Shown: one piece after another, positions 5,773-7,688 of the stretch
Layout of the letters: the number at the start of each line of letters is the position of its first letter
Position numbering within the stretch: position 1 is the stretch's first letter
NCBI GenBank assembly: GCA_030633645.1
Contig: DAOVRY010000027.1
Coordinates: 1 to 7,688, forward strand
DNA: 7,688 nt
Direction of reading: 5' to 3'
Source of the DNA: Pseudomonadota bacterium
GTDB taxonomy: Bacteria; Desulfobacterota; DSM-4660; Desulfatiglandales; B25-G16
Made by a program: the position numbers and the translations under genes
The notes under the pieces: generated by a model
The model's input: the letters and a program-made list of their open reading frames with translations, nothing else
Databases searched by the model: none
What the model was told of the DNA's origin: nothing

Positions 5773-7247
5773 CGGTAATCCAAAATAGTAACGGCAAGGG
5801 TACCAATTGTTCCCACAATCTGAATCTGTTTTTCAATCCCACCCTCGACAAGCTTAATGTGAGTGGCATCTACAGGCATCTGATTCAACACTGCATCCAA
5901 AGAAATCCATTTGTCGAGATAGGCGTCATTCCAGGCATGGTAGTAGAACTTTCCATCTTTATAGACCAAGCCGACAACGATTCTGGCCGGAATCCCAACT
6001 GCTCTCAACAACGCGGTCAACAGAGTGGCATGTTCGTTACAGTCTCCCTTTCGGTGGGTGAGAATCGCTTTTGCATCCGGAATGGATACGACCGGCACCT
6101 TGTTTATATTTTCAAAAACCCAGCCCATAATCATCCTTGCTGCAGCCAAGGGATCCGTGGTGTCCTTAACTATTGCCTTGGCTAATCCCTTTATTTCCTT
6201 GTCTTCAGATTGAACCAAGAACTCTGGCTCCAGATAATATAATAACTCATTGTCATTACCCCTATAAGGGAGTGCATATGAGGCCGTAAACGGTGGGCTC
6301 TCTTTGGTTACTGAAAGGATCCTGCCGTTCAGAGATTGTCTTGCGTCGTCAGTAGGGAGGGAGGCTGGAACATGGTTCAGCTCCACCTTCAAGTATGACA
6401 GTTTTCGGGCACTCTTTAACTTTGTCTTAACCCTTATGGCTGAGAGATCATAAAAATCGAGCTTTTTTGACTCATCAAAACCGAGCTGTGCCCTGATAGG
6501 ATTTGATCTGACGAGGGTAAACCCCATAAAACCTTTCTCCTTTAACGGAACTCCCTCTTCATCAAGCCAGAAAACCAGGGGTCTTCCCAAAAAATTCATC
6601 TCTAACCGGAACGCCTTATAAGTCTGGCCATGGAGCTTGATCTTTTCTTTTGCCACCACCTTGACAGTAGCAGGATTTGTTGTCATGCTCACTGGATCAA
6701 ATAGAGGGAACCTGAAGGATTCTCCTATCTTGAGGGTGCCAGGTTTAAAGAATTGTGTGAGGCCAGCGCTAATCATCGGCCTTTCCGGCAGCTTGATTAA
6801 TTGGATCTGTTCTTTGCCTGGTTCGCCCATTACGAGAGAGAGACTGTTTCCCTCTATCCGACCCGAAATCTTAAAGGTAATGAGGTCAGAGCAAAGAGAA
6901 AAATCAAACCTGTTCAACAAGAATTGCTCATCCACCATCGCCCGTGTGCAACTCATAATCTTCTGGACCGAACCCATCAAATTAACGGTAAAAAATATCT
7001 CCTCCCTAACCTCAAATTCCTTTTTTATCTTCGTGACCCGTGTAACAGTGTATCCAACCTTGTGCCCTTTACAAAGGATCTCCATCCAGTTCTCTGAGCT
7101 TCCTGCTGGGAGCCCTTTCTCCGTACTCTGGGTAACATCCGCACTCTCTGGGGAAAAATGGTTTTTCTTTACGAGCTCTGCTATAACAAAAAGCCAGAAA
7201 ACCACGATGACAATCCCAAAAATCTTATAGACTAAGGATTTTCTCAT
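5769..7247 (-). CDS. membrane-anchored transglutaminase-like (papain-fold) protein
   Basis: The 492-residue protein starts with an N-terminal membrane anchor (about 9-26, after basic MRKSLVYK). A spacer and a long mainly beta-rich region (about 53-330) follow, then a C-terminal transglutaminase-like domain (about 345-460). The Cys-His-Asp triad is complete: Cys403 in KGDCNEHATL, His437 in YYHAWNDAY and Asp451 in WISLDAVLNQ. Bacterial members of this superfamily are often peptidases or amide-forming enzymes, not true cross-linkers. The anchor places the catalytic part outside the cytoplasmic membrane, probably in the periplasm. As first gene of the operon it may process or deliver the cargo of the ABC transporter (inference). 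The chosen ATG has only a weak ribosome site (ACGAGA next to it). No good alternative is visible upstream. Domain and triad are sure; biological role is open. Confidence 0.9.
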   Translation of the reverse strand: MRKSLVYKIFGIVIVVFWLFVIAELVKKNHFSPESADVTQSTEKGLPAGSSENWMEILCKGHKVGYTVTRVTKIKKEFEVREEIFFTVNLMGSVQKIMSCTRAMVDEQFLLNRFDFSLCSDLITFKISGRIEGNSLSLVMGEPGKEQIQLIKLPERPMISAGLTQFFKPGTLKIGESFRFPLFDPVSMTTNPATVKVVAKEKIKLHGQTYKAFRLEMNFLGRPLVFWLDEEGVPLKEKGFMGFTLVRSNPIRAQLGFDESKKLDFYDLSAIRVKTKLKSARKLSYLKVELNHVPASLPTDDARQSLNGRILSVTKESPPFTASYALPYRGNDNELLYYLEPEFLVQSEDKEIKGLAKAIVKDTTDPLAAARMIMGWVFENINKVPVVSIPDAKAILTHRKGDCNEHATLLTALLRAVGIPARIVVGLVYKDGKFYYHAWNDAYLDKWISLDAVLNQMPVDATHIKLVEGGIEKQIQIVGTIGTLAVTILDYR

Positions 7248-7327
7248 TCTCGTGTCTATTGCGTTTATTCGCCTTCGCCAGAATATCCTGTCCCGCTATA
7301 CGGGGGGACTGCAGGGAGCTTCATTTG

Positions 7328-7355
7328 CGTATATTGAGTGTGTTGAGTGTGACAA
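7328..7355 (-). promoter_or_regulatory. possible sigma-70 promoter for the transglutaminase/ABC/PHP operon
   Basis: On the minus strand TTGTCA (7355-7350) is followed after 16 bases by TATACG (7333-7328), giving five-of-six and four-of-six matches. Initiation near 7321 would give a leader of about 73 bases before the ATG at 7247. It is the best pair I found upstream of the operon, but weaker than the speD promoter. Confidence 0.35.
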
Positions 7356-7459
7356 ACGACTAGCGAAGCTTTGCCTCAAAGCGACGAGATGTGAAGAGCA
7401 TAATCTCTTCTGGGATAACTGGTGAATTTCTGTGATATTTGGTTACGTCAAAGGGTTGT

Positions 7460-7533
7460 GGTTGCGAGGCTCGAATCGTCTGGCGACAATCGGTCTTCGG
7501 CCGTTGGTACGCAACCGTTTACCGTTTCGAGCC
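7460..7533. other. interleaved inverted repeats, possible pseudoknot-forming RNA
   Basis: Helix A would pair GGTTGCG (7460-7466) with CGCAACC (7510-7516). Helix B would pair GGCTCGAA (7468-7475) with TTCGAGCC (7526-7533). Both are exact, and their order A-B-A'-B' crosses, as in an H-type pseudoknot or a two-state switch. Between them 7487-7506 forms a hairpin closed by C(UUCG)G on the plus strand, with one-base bulges. A UUCG loop points to the plus strand if it is an RNA. I recognise no family, and no promoter is obvious. Confidence 0.35.
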
Positions 7534-7560
7534 CGCCTTGGCGCTATGCGTTTGTTTAAG

Positions 7561-7616
7561 ACTACTAATTCTATAACCTAACACGTGCTCGAATAAAACT
7601 ACTAAGCCTATAAGCC
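7561..7616. repeat. two imperfect direct copies of an ACTACTAA..CTATAA motif
   Basis: ACTACTAATTCTATAACC at 7561-7578 recurs as ACTACTAAGCCTATAAGCC at 7598-7616. Fourteen of the first sixteen positions are shared and the spacing is 37 bases. Only two copies are present. Function is unknown. Confidence 0.5.
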
Positions 7617-7642
7617 AGGACTGGGCCAGGGTTGCGGAACCG

Positions 7643-7677
7643 ACCCGCCTGCCAACGCCTGGCACTGGCGGGCAGGT
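7643..7677. repeat. GC-rich imperfect palindrome, 12-bp arms
   Basis: The arm ACCCGCCTGCCA (7643-7654) faces TGGCGGGCAGGT (7666-7677) across an 11-base centre. Ten of twelve pairs are Watson-Crick, and one more is a possible wobble pair. It is far richer in G+C than the sequence just before it and resembles dispersed REP-like palindromes. A second GC-rich palindrome of different sequence lies upstream of speD. Confidence 0.55.
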
Positions 7678-7688
7678 AAACGTTTTAC

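Larger units (their letters stand above)
7248..7688. other. gene-free region upstream of the transglutaminase/ABC/PHP operon
   Basis: I see no convincing coding sequence on either strand in these 441 bases. The stretch next to the operon probably holds its promoter and a short leader. The leader contains the inverted pair GTCCCG...GGGAC around a CTATA centre (7290-7309). Further out are a six-pair hairpin at 7368-7382 (GCTTTG/CAAAGC), another six-pair inverted repeat GAAGAG/CTCTTC near 7400, and the pseudoknot-like set at 7460-7533. Beyond these lie a near-repeat at 7561-7616 and a GC-rich imperfect palindrome close to the edge. The density of short inverted repeats suggests regulatory DNA, an unrecognised RNA or remnants of mobile DNA. 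Confidence 0.6.

Noticed and set aside
6637..7230. 197-codon open frame on the plus strand
   Set aside because: It lies wholly inside the transglutaminase-like gene in antisense, shows no recognisable motif, and the opposite strand encodes a complete catalytic triad.
7572..7590. Integron attC core-like ACCTAAC
   Set aside because: No matching partner core site at a suitable distance and no integrase in view. A seven-base match is expected by chance.
7643..7688. CRISPR array near the right edge
   Set aside because: The inverted repeat is single and not repeated at regular spacing, and there are no cas genes.

Overview
The window is a piece of a bacterial chromosome in which every recognisable gene lies on the minus strand, so transcription runs from right to left. 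The base composition looks moderate. The gene content (class 1B AdoMet decarboxylase, an HDAC-fold amidohydrolase, a membrane-anchored transglutaminase-like protein, an ABC-2 type transporter and a large PHP-domain protein) fits a Gram-negative anaerobe-like lineage such as Desulfobacterota or a neighbouring phylum. That placement is a guess from gene style. No rRNA, tRNA or marker gene fixes it.

Right part (7688 down to about 2169): after about 440 bases without a gene there is a very compact operon. Its order is transglutaminase-like protein, ABC ATPase, two-halved ABC permease, PHP-domain phosphoesterase-like protein, and a 39-codon small ORF. The junctions are ATGA, GTGA (GTG start), TGAATG and ATGA, so each gene starts on or immediately next to the previous stop codon. 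The first protein has one membrane anchor and a full Cys-His-Asp triad. The ATPase and permease should form one exporter-type complex. The PHP protein keeps its metal-ligand set. I know of no defined function for this combination.

Middle part (about 2168 to 1572): there is no ordinary gene here. It holds a 184-bp fold-back element with ~35-bp terminal inverted repeats and a second, exact 16-bp inner inverted repeat. Next comes a near-consensus sigma-70 promoter facing left (TTGACA, 17 bp, TATAAA). A leader of about 300 nt follows, with several predicted hairpins, ending in a good Shine-Dalgarno sequence for speD.

Left part (1571 to 1): speD, speE and the first 95 codons of an HDAC/acetylpolyamine amidohydrolase family gene cut by the window edge. 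Together these suggest a polyamine operon. SpeD makes decarboxylated AdoMet, SpeE moves its aminopropyl group to a diamine, and the third product could deacetylate acetylated polyamines. No ornithine or arginine decarboxylase is in view, so the diamine must come from elsewhere.

The 7248-7688 region carries a possible promoter for the right-hand operon and several inverted repeats. One set could form a pseudoknot or two mutually exclusive helices. I could not match it to any RNA family I know.
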